From: Holosporaceae bacterium
GTDB lineage: Bacteria; Pseudomonadota; Alphaproteobacteria; UBA3830
Reading direction: 5' to 3'
Assembly: GCA_031267415.1 (NCBI GenBank)
Contig: JAIRZD010000024.1
Location: forward strand, 1 to 47,504
Length of the DNA stretch: 47,504 bases
Part shown: in pieces, positions 47,373-47,504 of the stretch
How positions within the stretch are numbered: the stretch's first letter is position 1
Layout of the letters: every line of letters starts with the position of its first letter
Position numbers and translations under genes: made by a program
The notes under the pieces: generated by a model
Seen by the model: only the letters and a program-made list of their open reading frames with translations
The model's database searches: none
Told to the model about the DNA's origin: nothing

Positions 47373-47504
47373 TAGACTTCTTTCCAAACAAAGATATTTC
47401 GAGGAATTTATAGGAGCATACGGAGCGCAGTGTACATGTGGTACATGAGGATCCGAGCACCGAAGCGACGCAGAAATTACCGAAAGAGCGCATGTTTCGA
47501 AAGA
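47373..47504 (+). repeat. Palindromic element copy 8, truncated by window end; lacks the 8-bp GACCGCAG unit
   Basis: TAGACTTCTTTCCAAACAAAGATATTTCG...GAGCGCAGTGTACATG...TTTCGAAAGA. Confidence 0.96.

Overview
The window looks like chromosome from an alphaproteobacterium, probably an intracellular or symbiotic lineage (Holosporales/Rickettsiales-like; inferred from gene content only). Housekeeping genes: rplI, dnaA, rpsT, rpoH, lolA, ftsK, rplL-rplJ-rplA-rplK, mnmA, lnt, sspB, a site-2 protease, phaC, tRNA-Arg(CCG) and tRNA-His(GTG). Accessory genes: a secreted patatin-like phospholipase, a 1767-aa TadE-like/coiled-coil/propeller-repeat protein, a disordered secreted protein with an SV40-like NLS, four tandem M16 peptidase paralogues, and a reduced RcGTA-like capsid cluster. 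The most notable signal is a family of 146-bp palindromic elements with 19-bp perfect terminal inverted repeats, flanked by TA. There are at least 8 clear copies plus decayed remnants. Three full copies sit inside protein-coding genes, all in the same orientation and reading frame. Each adds exactly 144 bp, encoding about 48 aa (IRLLSKQRYFEEFIGAYGAQDRSVHVVHEDPSTEATQKLPKERMFRKKSI). This behaviour resembles Rickettsia palindromic elements, but the sequence is one I do not recognise. Both window ends lie inside copies. All calls are by eye; no database search was run.
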